Shown piece by piece: positions 44,173-55,200 of a stretch of DNA of 64,000 nucleotides. The stretch is from Sphagnum compactum. Taxonomy: Eukaryota; Bryophyta; Sphagnopsida; Sphagnales. The notes under the pieces are model-generated. The model did not search any database. It was not told where the DNA came from and was given only the letters and a program-made list of their open reading frames with translations. The position numbers and the translations under genes were made by a program. Position 1 is the first letter of the stretch, and the number at the start of each line of letters is the position of its first letter. Location of the stretch: assembly GCA_965153455.1 (NCBI GenBank), contig OZ234496.1, positions 15,678,304 to 15,742,303 of the forward strand, read 5' to 3'.

Positions 44173-45765
44173 GCTGAAACTCAGCATTTAATGCACAAAG
44201 TTCGAGAATAATTATAGTACTTGCACAGTTAGGAACACTGAACATACATGTAACAGCAATGGAGATCCTCATGAAAAAAGAAAGACAGGGTGAAACTCAG
44301 TTTACTACCAAAATTGATACTTTTCTGAGTTTCATCCCCCCTTGAATGCTAATGTACTTTTTTTGCCGGTTTTTTTTAATCTCACCCTGTGTATGACCAA
44401 ACTCAGGGTTATAGTGCTGTGTTGTTCTTACTTTACGGATAACTCTATTAATTGAGATTGGGTTCAGCTACTACTAAGTCATAATGGGCATCCAGTGGAT
44501 GGTGCGCTGATCGGTGCTGGTTCACTTTCGCCCATCTGTTGTTGTACTCTCTGTGGATCACCTGGCGCTGGGACCTGAACAGCAAGCTCAATAATCAATT
44601 AGAAAGCCTGGAACACAGCTGGGACTCATTATCTTTCTCCTACACATAGGCCCAATAAATATCTCTGGTAGGAACTTGGAAGCCAGCTAGGGCACTGGCT
44701 TCAAAAGTCGTTCACTTGGTTTATGTGCGCAGTACAGGACCCATATCTTTCTGCCACAACTACACAACAGAGCAGCACGTAAACAAGTACAGGAATAGTC
44801 AGTAGGTTCCAGTGAAGAAATGCCTATGGATTGTTCAGGACAATCACAAGAACAGGGTCATTTTAATGTTCGTCAGAGAAATGAATAATTTCATGGAAGT
44901 CTGCAAATTGTCTCACTTTTCTTTGTCCGCAAACCGCTTGCACCAAGTGAACATGAGAACACACTTGCCTCGCACTTCGCTCATTTAAATTATCGGCCTT
45001 GTATAAAGCTGCAACGCAGCTAGGACCTACATCTTTCTATAAAGAAGCTAGGACCCACATACTTCATTCTGCTACATTTTCTTACAAGCACTCAATTCAA
45101 CAAGTGCAATCTTTATTTTTACCAGTGACGTTGCACAGGGAGTCCGTCCACTTGCGGGTTTCATGGAAGGCTTCAACTTGACAATTTTACAACTATTGTA
45201 TAACCATGTGCACTGGGCAGTGGTTCAAATGAAAATCACTACGTTCATTGGCCTATCACAAAACAATTAATCTATATTCCAAGATGTAGGTCCTACTGAG
45301 TTTTGAAAGTGTAGAACTTAAGGCAAAGCACTTGGGATTAAGTGAAGAGCTATTGGCAACACATTGGGTGTTCTCACGTCAGGAACTTAACGAACATGTC
45401 GAGAACCCATTGAGAACTTGATGGGAACACATTTACAACAACAAAAATCCATACCCTCACTCTCCCAAAAAATAACATTGGCCCCTTGAGTGCATGCTAC
45501 CTCAGCTCATTGGCTGGAAGATTTTTTTTTGGCTAGTTGTGTTCTTTGTAACTTTTTGGCCTATGCTAATGGCAGGAGGATGAAGTATGGGTATATGTTT
45601 GTATGTTTGAAATCCCTGGCAAACGTCAGGACAAGTCTGCTATCCTTACATAAAGATTTGCTAAAAAATTTCTAGTTCCATTTGATGTACAACACCTGAA
45701 AGGCAACTAGGAAAAATATGCCATGCAACTCGTACATGTCAGAGAGGAGAGTAGGAAAAATGGCA
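44173..45765. other. Intergenic region upstream of the lectin receptor kinase
   Basis: 44480-44530 completes the dispersed repeat begun at 43735. 45365-45520 is related to 6130-6295. No gene supported; distal promoter elements may lie in the last part. Confidence 0.35.
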
Positions 45766-45769
45766 GGAG

Positions 45770-45778
45770 TTTATATAG
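45770..45778 (+). promoter_or_regulatory. Probable TATA box of the lectin receptor kinase
   Basis: TTTATATAG about 90 bp before the ATG at 45868, a usual distance for a plant TATA box with a short leader. No other TATA-like match is closer. Confidence 0.5.
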
Positions 45779-45867
45779 TGGACTCCAGGTGATCTGTAGA
45801 AGCTGGTGGTGTTATCGGCGGTTTCTTAACTCATTTGAGTTTTCAATTTAGGCTTTTCAGCAGCACC

Positions 45868-48078
45868 ATGTCTGGCCGCCGATTGCTACCCTTCTTAGCT
45901 CTTGTACTGGCGTTATACTCAGCTTCCACCAGCACTCATGTCGCTGGCCAAAATGGAACTAGTACGAGCTTTTCTTTTGATGTCGACACGGATGACCCAA
46001 TGGACACATTTACTTTTGTAGGTGATGCGGAGCCACTCGGTGGTATCTCACCCCTTATTCTTTTGTGTTCTAACGGGCCTCCAACCGCTCATGGTAGCAC
46101 TGGCAGAGCTTTGTACAAACATCCTGTGCAATTTTTTCAAGAACCCAATAACTCGCAGTTGGTTCCACGACTTGCCTCCTTTAGCACCGGCTTCACATTC
46201 GCAAATCTGATGCCCGATACAACCGATTTAGGAGACGGTTTGGCATTCGTTATTGTGTCTAGCAACGCCACTGATCCCACTGTTGCCTCTGGTGGGTGGA
46301 TGGGTCTTGCCAATTCCACAGACAATGGAAATGCCAGCAATCATTTGTTTGCAGTTGAGTTCGATACTTTTTACAACCCGGAGTTCGGAGACCCAAGTGA
46401 TAGTCACATCGGTGTTGATGTGAATGGTGTAAGATCGATTCAGACTTACAATTTGTGCTCGGATTCAGGTTCGAGTTCCACAAATTGCTCTTACTTCATA
46501 CATTCTTATTCTAATCTCCATGGGTGGATCGATTACACAGCAGAAACCGGCTCACTAGAAGTGTATTTCTCGAATGAAACTAGTAAGCCACAATCTCCTC
46601 AACTTGTAGTTAACAATTTCGACTTGTCTGAATTTCTGGTGCCGGATGGTTACATGTATGTTGGATTTTCTGCAAGCGTTCCAGGAGGCTCAAGTTCAAA
46701 CATAAGTTATGCTAATTTTGAGTTATATTCCTGGACCTTCAACTCTAGCTTTAACTCTCTTAAGTCCGTCATGTCACCAGCTAGTGCACCATTTGTGCAG
46801 AAGTTAGGAGGTAGAGGAAAAGGTTTAATAATAGAGATTTGTGTTGGTGCTGTGGTGGGCATATTGGTTCTCATTGTAGTTGTTTTCATCTGTTGCAAGA
46901 TGTGTGCTCGAAGAAGAGGACATGGCCTAGTGGCCGTGGATAGTAGAGGGCGTCCCTTGAATTACAACAATATTCAGTTTGAACAATTTTTGCACGGGCC
47001 TCGCAAGTTTAGTTACAGAGAGCTTAGCATTGCAACTAATGCTTTTAGTCCAAAAGAACTCCTTGGACGTGGAGGGTTTGGTTGTGTGTACAAGGGTTCG
47101 CTTCGTGACACAAATGCTCTTGTTGCTGTAAAGAAAATCTCCAAGGATTCACAACAAGGAGGAAATGAATTCTTGGCTGAACTTTCCATCATCAGTCGCA
47201 TCCAACATCGCAACTTGGTGAAGCTGCAAGGATGGTGTTCTGCAAGAGGAGAATTGATGTTAGTTTATGATTATATGCCCAACAAAAGCTTGGATAAGCT
47301 CCTGTTCCAAAATTGTTCGGAATTAGCAGTAGCTGATCATCATCAAAACTCCATTGCAATGAAGCTCGATTGGGGTATGCGCCACAACATTTTGTTGGGA
47401 GTGGCATCAGCATTAGCTTACCTTCATGAAGATTGGTCTGAGCATCGTGTGGTTCATCGAGATGTGAAAGCTAGCAATGTGATGTTGGACAAGGACTTCA
47501 ATGCTTGTTTGGGAGATTTTGGACTTGCCAGACTGATAGAGCACAGCAAAGAAGATGCGGACACTACACTTGTAGCTGGGACAGTGGGCTACTTGGCACC
47601 AGAGTTAGCAAGGACTGGAAAGGCCACAACTATGACTGATGTGTTTAGTTATGGTGCTTTGGCATTGGAAGTTGCTTGCGGAAGGCGTCCTTTTGATAAG
47701 AAATTTCCAGAAGAACAAATTGTTTTATTGGATTGGGTGTGGAATTGTTACGAAAATGGAGAGCTTTTGGAAGTTGTAGATTCCAAATTAGGTGAAAATT
47801 TCAATGCCGAACAAATGACCAAGGTTCTCTTGTTGGGTCTTTTGTGCTCACATCCGGATCCCAATGCAAGGCCACCGATGGGGTATGTACGACAAGTGTT
47901 GGTTGGCAATGCTTCTCTCCCCTCCCTTCCCCTTGCAAAACCAACCTACATTTCACAAGAGTTGATTGCATTCCAGGATTTACTTGATTCATCAACACCT
48001 AGTGTGACAATAGATTCTAGGTCATTAACACTTGATCCAAGTTTCATAGAATCTCACAACCATGATGGTACATTATAG
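45868..48078 (+). CDS. L-type lectin receptor-like kinase
   Basis: Intronless gene of 736 codons, as is usual for this family. An open frame begins 33 bp upstream, but the first ATG is at 45868 (MSGRRLLPFLALVLALYSAS). Order: signal peptide (about 1-28); legume-lectin domain (about 30-285, with HLFAVEFDTFYNPEFGDPSD and GVDVNGVRS), predicted to bind a carbohydrate or hydrophobic ligand outside the cell; one membrane span (about 319-345, EICVGAVVGILVLIVVVFIC) followed by a basic stop-transfer; Ser/Thr kinase (about 380-690). Kinase landmarks: glycine loop LLGRGGFGCVYKG (398), AVKK lysine, HRDVKASN (530), DFG (550), GTVGYLAPE. All catalytic residues are present, and it is an RD kinase. Several N-glycosylation sites (NGT, NNS, NAT, NCS) lie in the lectin part. 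In this family such proteins act at the plasma membrane in immunity or development; the ligand here is unknown. Confidence 0.96.
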   Translation: MSGRRLLPFLALVLALYSASTSTHVAGQNGTSTSFSFDVDTDDPMDTFTFVGDAEPLGGISPLILLCSNGPPTAHGSTGRALYKHPVQFFQEPNNSQLVPRLASFSTGFTFANLMPDTTDLGDGLAFVIVSSNATDPTVASGGWMGLANSTDNGNASNHLFAVEFDTFYNPEFGDPSDSHIGVDVNGVRSIQTYNLCSDSGSSSTNCSYFIHSYSNLHGWIDYTAETGSLEVYFSNETSKPQSPQLVVNNFDLSEFLVPDGYMYVGFSASVPGGSSSNISYANFELYSWTFNSSFNSLKSVMSPASAPFVQKLGGRGKGLIIEICVGAVVGILVLIVVVFICCKMCARRRGHGLVAVDSRGRPLNYNNIQFEQFLHGPRKFSYRELSIATNAFSPKELLGRGGFGCVYKGSLRDTNALVAVKKISKDSQQGGNEFLAELSIISRIQHRNLVKLQGWCSARGELMLVYDYMPNKSLDKLLFQNCSELAVADHHQNSIAMKLDWGMRHNILLGVASALAYLHEDWSEHRVVHRDVKASNVMLDKDFNACLGDFGLARLIEHSKEDADTTLVAGTVGYLAPELARTGKATTMTDVFSYGALALEVACGRRPFDKKFPEEQIVLLDWVWNCYENGELLEVVDSKLGENFNAEQMTKVLLLGLLCSHPDPNARPPMGYVRQVLVGNASLPSLPLAKPTYISQELIAFQDLLDSSTPSVTIDSRSLTLDPSFIESHNHDGTL

Positions 48079-49440
48079 TGTTCCACTAGTTCCAACATTA
48101 GTGTGCAGTGCTTGTGAACTATTAGTAATGAGGGCTCACCGATTAGTTTGATTGAGTACCTACTAGTGGACAAGAATAGGACCCATTAATCGCAAATTAT
48201 AAAAATTTTGTAACCTATTTTTTGTTTTTTGGCTTGGAGTTGGAGGTGGCATCATTGTAGTAAATTTTGTAAATTTGTGATAAATTACTTTTAGCTTGTG
48301 AGTAGATTTTTAAAGTTGGACATAAGTGAGAGAACATATAATATAACTCTACTGTTTAAATGTTCTCTAATTATTAGCTTGTGAAAATGAGGGAGTGATT
48401 GCCTCTAAGAGTTTCTTCAGGGTTAGGTGGTGGACATCTTAGATTCTTAATGCAAAGTTGTGATCTAGTACTTGGTTATGGCAAGTGAGTTCTATCAGAG
48501 TTCATCTTGCTCTCATCTTGCTTTATTTCATTTTCAAGGTAACATTGAGTTGCCTCAAAAAAGGAAGTATATGAATTCTTGTGGGATTCCTACCTTCTTT
48601 TCAAGTGGTTTAGAGGCACAAAGAGAAATAATGTAAAAGGATACAATAAGCTATTTTATAGATGGAAGGGTTCAGCCATGGTAACAAGGTTTTGCATTGT
48701 GTGCAAGTCCACCTTAACATAGAAACCTCTTGTGAAACTGTTTTTTGGCATTTGAAATTTATTAATCTTTGTGTTATAAGATATCTAGTTCCTTGAACAG
48801 GAGTGGAAAATTATGAAGAAAAATAGAAAATTGTGAAAGTAGAAGACATAGGAGTTGATGATGCAGGGTCCATGAGATTCCTTTAGTCCAGTACAATAAT
48901 ATAGAAATACCCACAAAGACATATAAATCTACATCCATATTGAAAGAATCTATTCAACCATGTACATTCCTACTACAAACTTTGAAGGCATATACAAGGA
49001 TACTTTGAAATTCACTTTGAGAAAAACTTGGAAAAGTGTTTTGGTTTGCTCTAAAAAGTTTCATTTTCAGCACAACTTTTGCCAGTTTGGCGAAATTAAA
49101 ATTATTAAAAAAAGAAGAAAACCGCCCTTGGTTGGTGGCATTCAAAACAAGCAGCCAATATGTTGTTTTGTACTAGTAGGGGCACACAAGTTGCTCTTGT
49201 GAGCAAAGAGGTTGGCAGAAGGCCCAGCCCGTGGAGAAACAGCAGAACCTGCCACCCCTCCTGATTCTGCCAATTACATCAGCAGGGGCAGACAATTCTG
49301 CCAATGAAAACATCCTGCAAAAATGACGTTATAGGTAGGCATAGCGTATGGCATGGTCAAGTGAAGTTATTTTGGGATATATATACATGGAAAAGGGAAG
49401 AAATACACCCATTGGTCCTCTCTACAAATGAGGCTAAAAA
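48079..49440. other. 3' flank of the lectin receptor kinase and spacer
   Basis: The first few hundred bases probably hold the 3' UTR; I see no canonical AATAAA at a clear distance. The remainder is AT-rich with no gene or repeat that I can support. Confidence 0.35.
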
Positions 49441-49614
49441 GCTCCATAAACATGATTGTGCCCTGCAAAAAGTTCCAATACCCAGAAATTAGAATCCCCA
49501 GTTGCTTACCCTAGTCTTTAGAAAAAAGAAGAAGAAGAAAAGATGGCTGAACACTCAGCAAAAACCACCAACACCTATCAATATTTTTAAAAACATATCC
49601 TACCCAACACCCCT

Positions 49615-50050
49615 TAGAAGAACATTGGTCTGTAAGGTGCAGGCCATGGGAAGTCAGTTTGTGATTAGAGTATTTCTACAATAGTGACTCCATTCTGTAA
49701 TGTTCCCTCATAGAAGGTCTTTGATGGGAACTCAGACAGGCATGGCTGCATCTGGTATTGCACCTACTTGTCCCAACCCAACAATTCCCATGCTTTTAAT
49801 TGAAAGATTATGCCCACTGGGCAGCTCAGAGTTCAGCATTTACTTTTCCAAGCCACAAAATTTAAAAGGTATAGAAGAACAGCTATGTGTTCAAGAACTG
49901 TTCATCAAGGTGTGAAGGACATCAGTCATTCATATTAGAAAGTAGGAAGAATGAATGAAGAAAACAAAGGTTTACCTGAAGTCGGATGGGCTTGACACCA
50001 AGCGATACTAAAAGCTCAAACAAAGATTGGGCAAGTCCAGCACAAGCAGA
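49615..50050 (-). pseudogene. UPF1: UPF1 gene fragment B (inverted; exons 16-17)
   Basis: The reverse complement matches 57478-57908 of the intact gene: the last part of exon 16 (GLAQSLFE region), the whole following intron and exon 17 through NRPMFF. The intron is retained. Substitutions are numerous (for example TCTAATCACAAACTGAC against TCCAGTCACAAATTGAC), so it is non-functional. Fragment A stops within exon 16 almost where this fragment begins, overlapping by only about 40-50 bp. Just outside its 3' side, 49448-49482 shares CATAAACATGATTGTGCCC-like sequence with the edge of fragment A at 2850-2883. Confidence 0.82.
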
Positions 50051-50084
50051 ATTTTTTTTGAAAGCTTTTCCTCCCTTTCAATCG

Positions 50085-51000
50085 GTGTCTCCCATTTGAC
50101 AAGAGTGCCACATTGGTTTCTTTAAAAGTTTGAACCAATTTGGCCATGGGTTTGATATATGCAATTGTTGTTGTGTTAATAGTTTTTCATGAGGGGTCAA
50201 TTGAGTGTGAAAAAATCCCATGTCCTCCCAGTACTCATGGGCATATTTTGCAACATTGGAATGTTCTGAGAAATTAATTATTTAAAGTCTTAATACTACT
50301 TCTATATTCAAGTTCTTGTTGGAATTCAACCTTCTTCAATTTTTGTTGGGTTCAATTCATTATGTGAAAACTCTAGTTAATGCTCTCTCCTCCCCTCGAT
50401 CAGTGCTGATCATTAATAGTGTGGCACAATAGATTTTTTTAAAGTTCCAACCAAATTCATGTTGTGTGAATAGGCCTCAATGGGTGGCCAAATGGGTGAG
50501 AAAAAATCCCAATACTCATTGCAGATGTTTCAATAGTGGAATGTTTTGAGATACCTAGTCCATTATGTAAGTCAATATTATTAGTTTTATGACCAAGTTC
50601 TCAATCCAATTTCTCAAGGTGCAATTATGTTTAGGTTGAATGCCTTATATGCAAATGATTTATCTATCTCTTTTACCCTCTCATTCGATGTCGACCATGT
50701 GTCACATGGATTTCTTTTGAGTTTCAATTTGTTTGGTGATGGGCGCTTGATGTTTGTAATTATTGTTTGTATTAATAGTCTTCAATGGAGAGCCAAATGG
50801 GTGAGAAAAAAACCCTAGTCCTCCCAATACTCATTGTCCAGCTTCTTCAAGATTGGAATGTTTTGAAATAATTAATTATTTAATGTCTTTAATACTAGTT
50901 TTAGTTAAGATTTAGTTCTAATTCTGTTTTTGTTCAATTCATTATGTTAAAAAAACCTTTTGAAGTTCCCTCCCCCCTTTTGGTGCCAATCATCAGACAA
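50085..51000. repeat. Degenerate tandem repeat, about 300-bp unit, three copies
   Basis: Units near 50085-50390, 50391-50685 and 50686-51000 share phrases: CACA(T/A)(T/G)G.TTTCTTT, GCAATTGTTGTTGTGTTAAT-like, CCAAATGGGTGAGAAAAAA, CCTCCCAATACTCATTG, TTGGAATGTTTTGA and GTTCAATTCATTATGT. No coding. Confidence 0.7.
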
Positions 51001-52063
51001 GAATCGAATTGTTAGTTCACTCGCAATTATTCTTAAATCACTTGTAATTAAGAACCTTATTAAAAAAATTCCTTGGTTGATAAACGTAAACTACTATGAA
51101 TTTTATTTTGAGCTATGTCCTTAACAACAGAAAAAACAAAAACCCATTATTTTCAATTTGTTCAACATCAATTTGAAATATGATATTACATCATAGCTTT
51201 ATTTTGTTATTTTTGTGCTTAACTATATAATATTATAATAAATATATGTTTGTGCTTTTGATCTCACACGTTTTGTGTTCTTATCTTGGTTTATTTATTT
51301 CGTGTTTTGAATCTAGTTTTAAACTTATCCTTTCATTGTTTATTTTTATAATTTTCATGCCCATAGCACTTGATTATTATATTATTTTCAAAAATATTGA
51401 TAATTTTATAATATTTGAAAATATATGATTGATGGAAATGAAATCCTCAACAAACATGTGTTGAAGGAACCAAAGGACAACAATATAATTTGTGCCCATC
51501 ATCATTTTCCCATGGTCAAGTCCCCTAAATATGTTGTCGCAAAAAGGAACAAGCAAAAAAAGCCCTAAACAAATTGATTTTCCCCATGTCCAAGCCCAAA
51601 AACAAAATAAAAAATCAAACAAAATATCATTATCTTGGCCCATCAATTTCCCAATGTCCAAACCCTCCTCCTTCCTCCTTCCCATGTTCTCTTTCTCTTT
51701 CTTCTGCATCTCCTTCCTTCACATCTTCCTCCAAACCCTAATCCTCTTCTCTCTCGTCTATGCCTATGATCCAGGTCTACTTCCTCTGTCACCAACTTTT
51801 TCAAGTGCATGTGCCTTTGTTTGGCCACGAGTTGATTGTAGGAAAAAGCATTAAAATATTTTTTTTGCAGTTGAATATCAGGCCTCTTTTGTTTTGTGTT
51901 TAAGAAAAGTTGTTAAATCCTTTTATTTGTTTTGTCGCCCCCTTTATTATTTTATTTATTTTCCCTTCTTCCTTCCTTTCATCTCCCTGTGTTTTTTTTT
52001 TTTCCTCTGGGTCACGTTATCTCTTTTGTTTTGGCGGAATTTTTCGTTGCAAAAACTTCTGAG
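51001..52063. promoter_or_regulatory. UPF1 upstream region
   Basis: 51001-51430 is AT-rich. 51650-52060 is C/T-rich (CTCCTCCTTCCTCCTTCCC, CTTCCTTCCTTTCATCTCCC), typical of plant housekeeping leaders. No TATA box is obvious, so the start site is not placed. Confidence 0.35.
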
Positions 52064-52250
52064 GTGAGCACCTTTGTTGTGAGATCTTGTCTGTGTCGTT
52101 TTGATTTCGGTTTTTTTTTTTTCTTGTTGTCCGACTTTGCTCGACTGTGTTTCTTTGAAGATTCAAGGAGAGGAGGTTTTTGCTCCTTTGGATTTGTTTA
52201 CGGTAAACGAATGCATGTGGACGCATGTTTGTTGAGTTTTTTTTCTGCAG
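52064..52250 (+). other. UPF1: Probable 5' UTR intron of UPF1
   Basis: Donor CTGAG|GTGAGC and acceptor TTTTTTCTGCAG|GGACC, preceded by a T-rich tract, lie 41 bp before the UPF1 ATG. Leader introns of this kind are common in plant housekeeping genes. Inferred from splice motifs only. Confidence 0.45.
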
Positions 52251-52291
52251 GGACCTGAGTAAGTAGTTGAGAAAAAGTACTAGGTTTTGTC

Positions 52292-55200
52292 ATGGCCGCG
52301 CAAAATCTGCCGGCACAGAGTCTTTACGAATCCGCTTCACAGCCGCAGGGAGATGCGTTTACCTTTCTCGAATACAACACGCAGGGGGATGAGTACGACT
52401 ACCCCGAGTTCACTGAGCTCAGTCAGCCGGCACATCCCTTGGTTTGGAATAATGCTTCGGATCTGTCAACGTCAATTTCTGAAGCAACTGAGTTTGTGGC
52501 CAGAGATTCGGAGTTAGTTGCATCATTGGATGATGCTGCTCCTGCTGGAGCTTCAAATGGTAATGAATCAAGTAGCCAGGCTGCTGCTACCGCTGCACTT
52601 ACTTCTTTGACAACAGGCTTGAATGACTTGAGTTTTGATGAGACTGGGGATGAGGATGGGCATGAGTATGCGAAGCGGGACTTGCCTGAACATGCTTGCA
52701 AGTATTGTGGCATTCATAATCCTGCATGTATTGTGCGTTGCAATGTTCCTTCTTGCCGCAAGTGGTTTTGCAATTCACGTGGGAATACTTCTGGGTCTCA
52801 CATTGTCAATCACCTGGTATGCTGTTGTACCCATCCCTGTGTCTCTGCCAATTCCAGATTAGGGTTTTCAATCTTTCCCTCAGACTTGTCAGACTCATGC
52901 CTGTGTCTGCCTTTCCAGATTAGGGTTTTCAATCTTTTCCGCAGACTTATGGTACTCATCTCTGTGTCTGCCAATTCCAGATTAGGGTTTTTGATCTTTC
53001 CTTCAGACTTTTAGGGTTTGTCATTAGTGCAGATATGTCCTCTTTCGTGTCATCTCTTCTTTGCTTTGTTTGAGGTGAATGGGAAAGTAACATGATCTTG
53101 TCATATTTTTTGTGGCAGGTGCGGGCAAAGCACAAGGAGGTTTGCCTTCACAAGGACAGTCCATTGGGGGAAACAATTCTGGAATGCTACAATTGTGGAT
53201 GTCGCAATGTGTTTCTGTTGGGGTTCATCTCTGCAAAGACTGAGAGCGTTGTAGTGTTGTTGTGTCGCGAACCCTGCTTAAGTGTAAATGCGTTGAAAGA
53301 CATGAATTGGGACCTGAGCCAATGGCTACCACTTATTGACGATCGCTGTTTTCTTCAATGGCTGGTGAAGGTGTGTGTGTATGTTCACCAAATGTCTTGA
53401 CCTCCATTTAACCCCCCTTTCCATAGTTTTCATGCAGACCTAGAATTGGGGTCACCTGAAATTCTGCACTTGTGCTTCCAGGTTCCATCAGAACAAGAAC
53501 AGTTAAGGGCACGTCAAATTAGTGCTCAACAAATCAATAAGGTGGAGGAATTGTGGAAGGCAAATCCAGAAGCAGTCTTGGAGGATCTTGAGAAGCCAGG
53601 TGTTGATGATGAGCCACAAACTGTTGCTCTTAAGTACGAGGATGCATACCAGGTGAGTTTTGTCTACTAGTGGGTTTGATTCCTGCTGTCAGGATCTTTG
53701 CAACTTTGACTTGACACCATTTTGGGAAAATCTTCACATGTTGCTTGGTTCTATGGCAGTATCAAAATGTGTTTGGGCCACTGGTGAAGCTAGAAGCTGA
53801 CTTTGATAAGGTATTGCAGTGGTTTCCTTATTTCCAGAAACATAGGCACTGGCTTTGTGCTCTTTCTGGGCCATAAATCCCTTCCAAATGAATTTTCAAG
53901 CAACCTCCACCATTGATGCTTCCAACTTGCAAAGACAATTGCATGCCATATGTCAGGATGAGAAAATTGCCATCTTGTTTAGTACTTCTCTGCCACACCT
54001 TGTACTGACGAGAGATGTGTGACTCAGAGACTATGTTTGTTGATTGTTTGCAGATGATGAAGGAGTCACAGAGTAAAGATAACATCACTGTACGCTGGGA
54101 TGTTGGTCTGAACAAGAAGCGCATTGTGTATTTTGTCTTTCCTAAGGTTAGCACCCAGCCTTATCAAACTTCTTCAACTGCACTTGTCCACTTGTTGTTG
54201 GGTTGAATTTCAAAAGAAGCTGCAGTACTTGGTTCTAGGGGTGTGATAAGGAGTTGGTCCATTGTCTCTCTGGGCTCTTTTGTCCAGTGTTTTTCACCAA
54301 ACCTTTGCTATTATACCAGGAAGAGAATGAACTGCGGTTGGTTCCTGGAGATGAATTGCGGTTGCGGTATCTTGGTGATGGTATCCACTCTGGTTGGCAG
54401 TCTGTCGGGCATGTGGTAAGATCCTGTGAGCATTCTGGACATGCTTTGTATTTCATGGTTATGTATGCTTATTATTGGTGGGTACTTTTTTAGACTTTTT
54501 GGATGTCACTGTATTCTGCCAGTTTGATGATTAAACTAAATGATGGGATTCAATGTGTGTCTCAGATTAAGTTGACTGCACATGAGGAGGTGGCTCTTGA
54601 GTTACGAGCCAATCAGGTAACGTGGAAGTCACTTTTTGCTCTCAAAGGCCAATTTGCATATCAGTTCAAAGCAATTGTTTGGGTTCTGTAGGGATTTCTT
54701 GGTGAAGAGTTTCATTGGCAATGCAGCACTCTTTGTCTTATTCAGCACTAGTAGGTGCCAGAGGAAAGCAGATTTTGATGGTTATTACCTACTGGTGTAT
54801 GGCAGGGGGTCCCTATTGATGTGAACCATAATTTCAGTGTTGACTTTGTGTGGAAGAGCACCAGCTTTGATCGCATGCAAGCTGCCATGAAGACGTTTGC
54901 TGTAGATGAGACTAGTGTGAGTGGGTAAGTAGCTTAGCTATTTGTGGTGAGTTTAGTTTCCTGCAACCCCATTGCTTGTTTTATCCATTGTAAGCCAATG
55001 AGGACCTACAAACATAGTTAAAACATATTGCAATATTGTGTGCTGGTGAGCCTTGTGTTGTACATTTATGTCTATTTTAACCTTGCTTTGCCTTTTCTTA
55101 ATAGTGAGAATGGAGATTTCTCGATTCTTATGTGGGATACTTATGTCTACTTTACAATTCTTTACTCCTAGGTGTGTTAGCTTGACTTCTTCAGAGACCT

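Noticed and set aside
45835-45867. Upstream extension of the lectin kinase frame
   Set aside because: It begins at TTG; the first ATG at 45868 gives a standard signal peptide.
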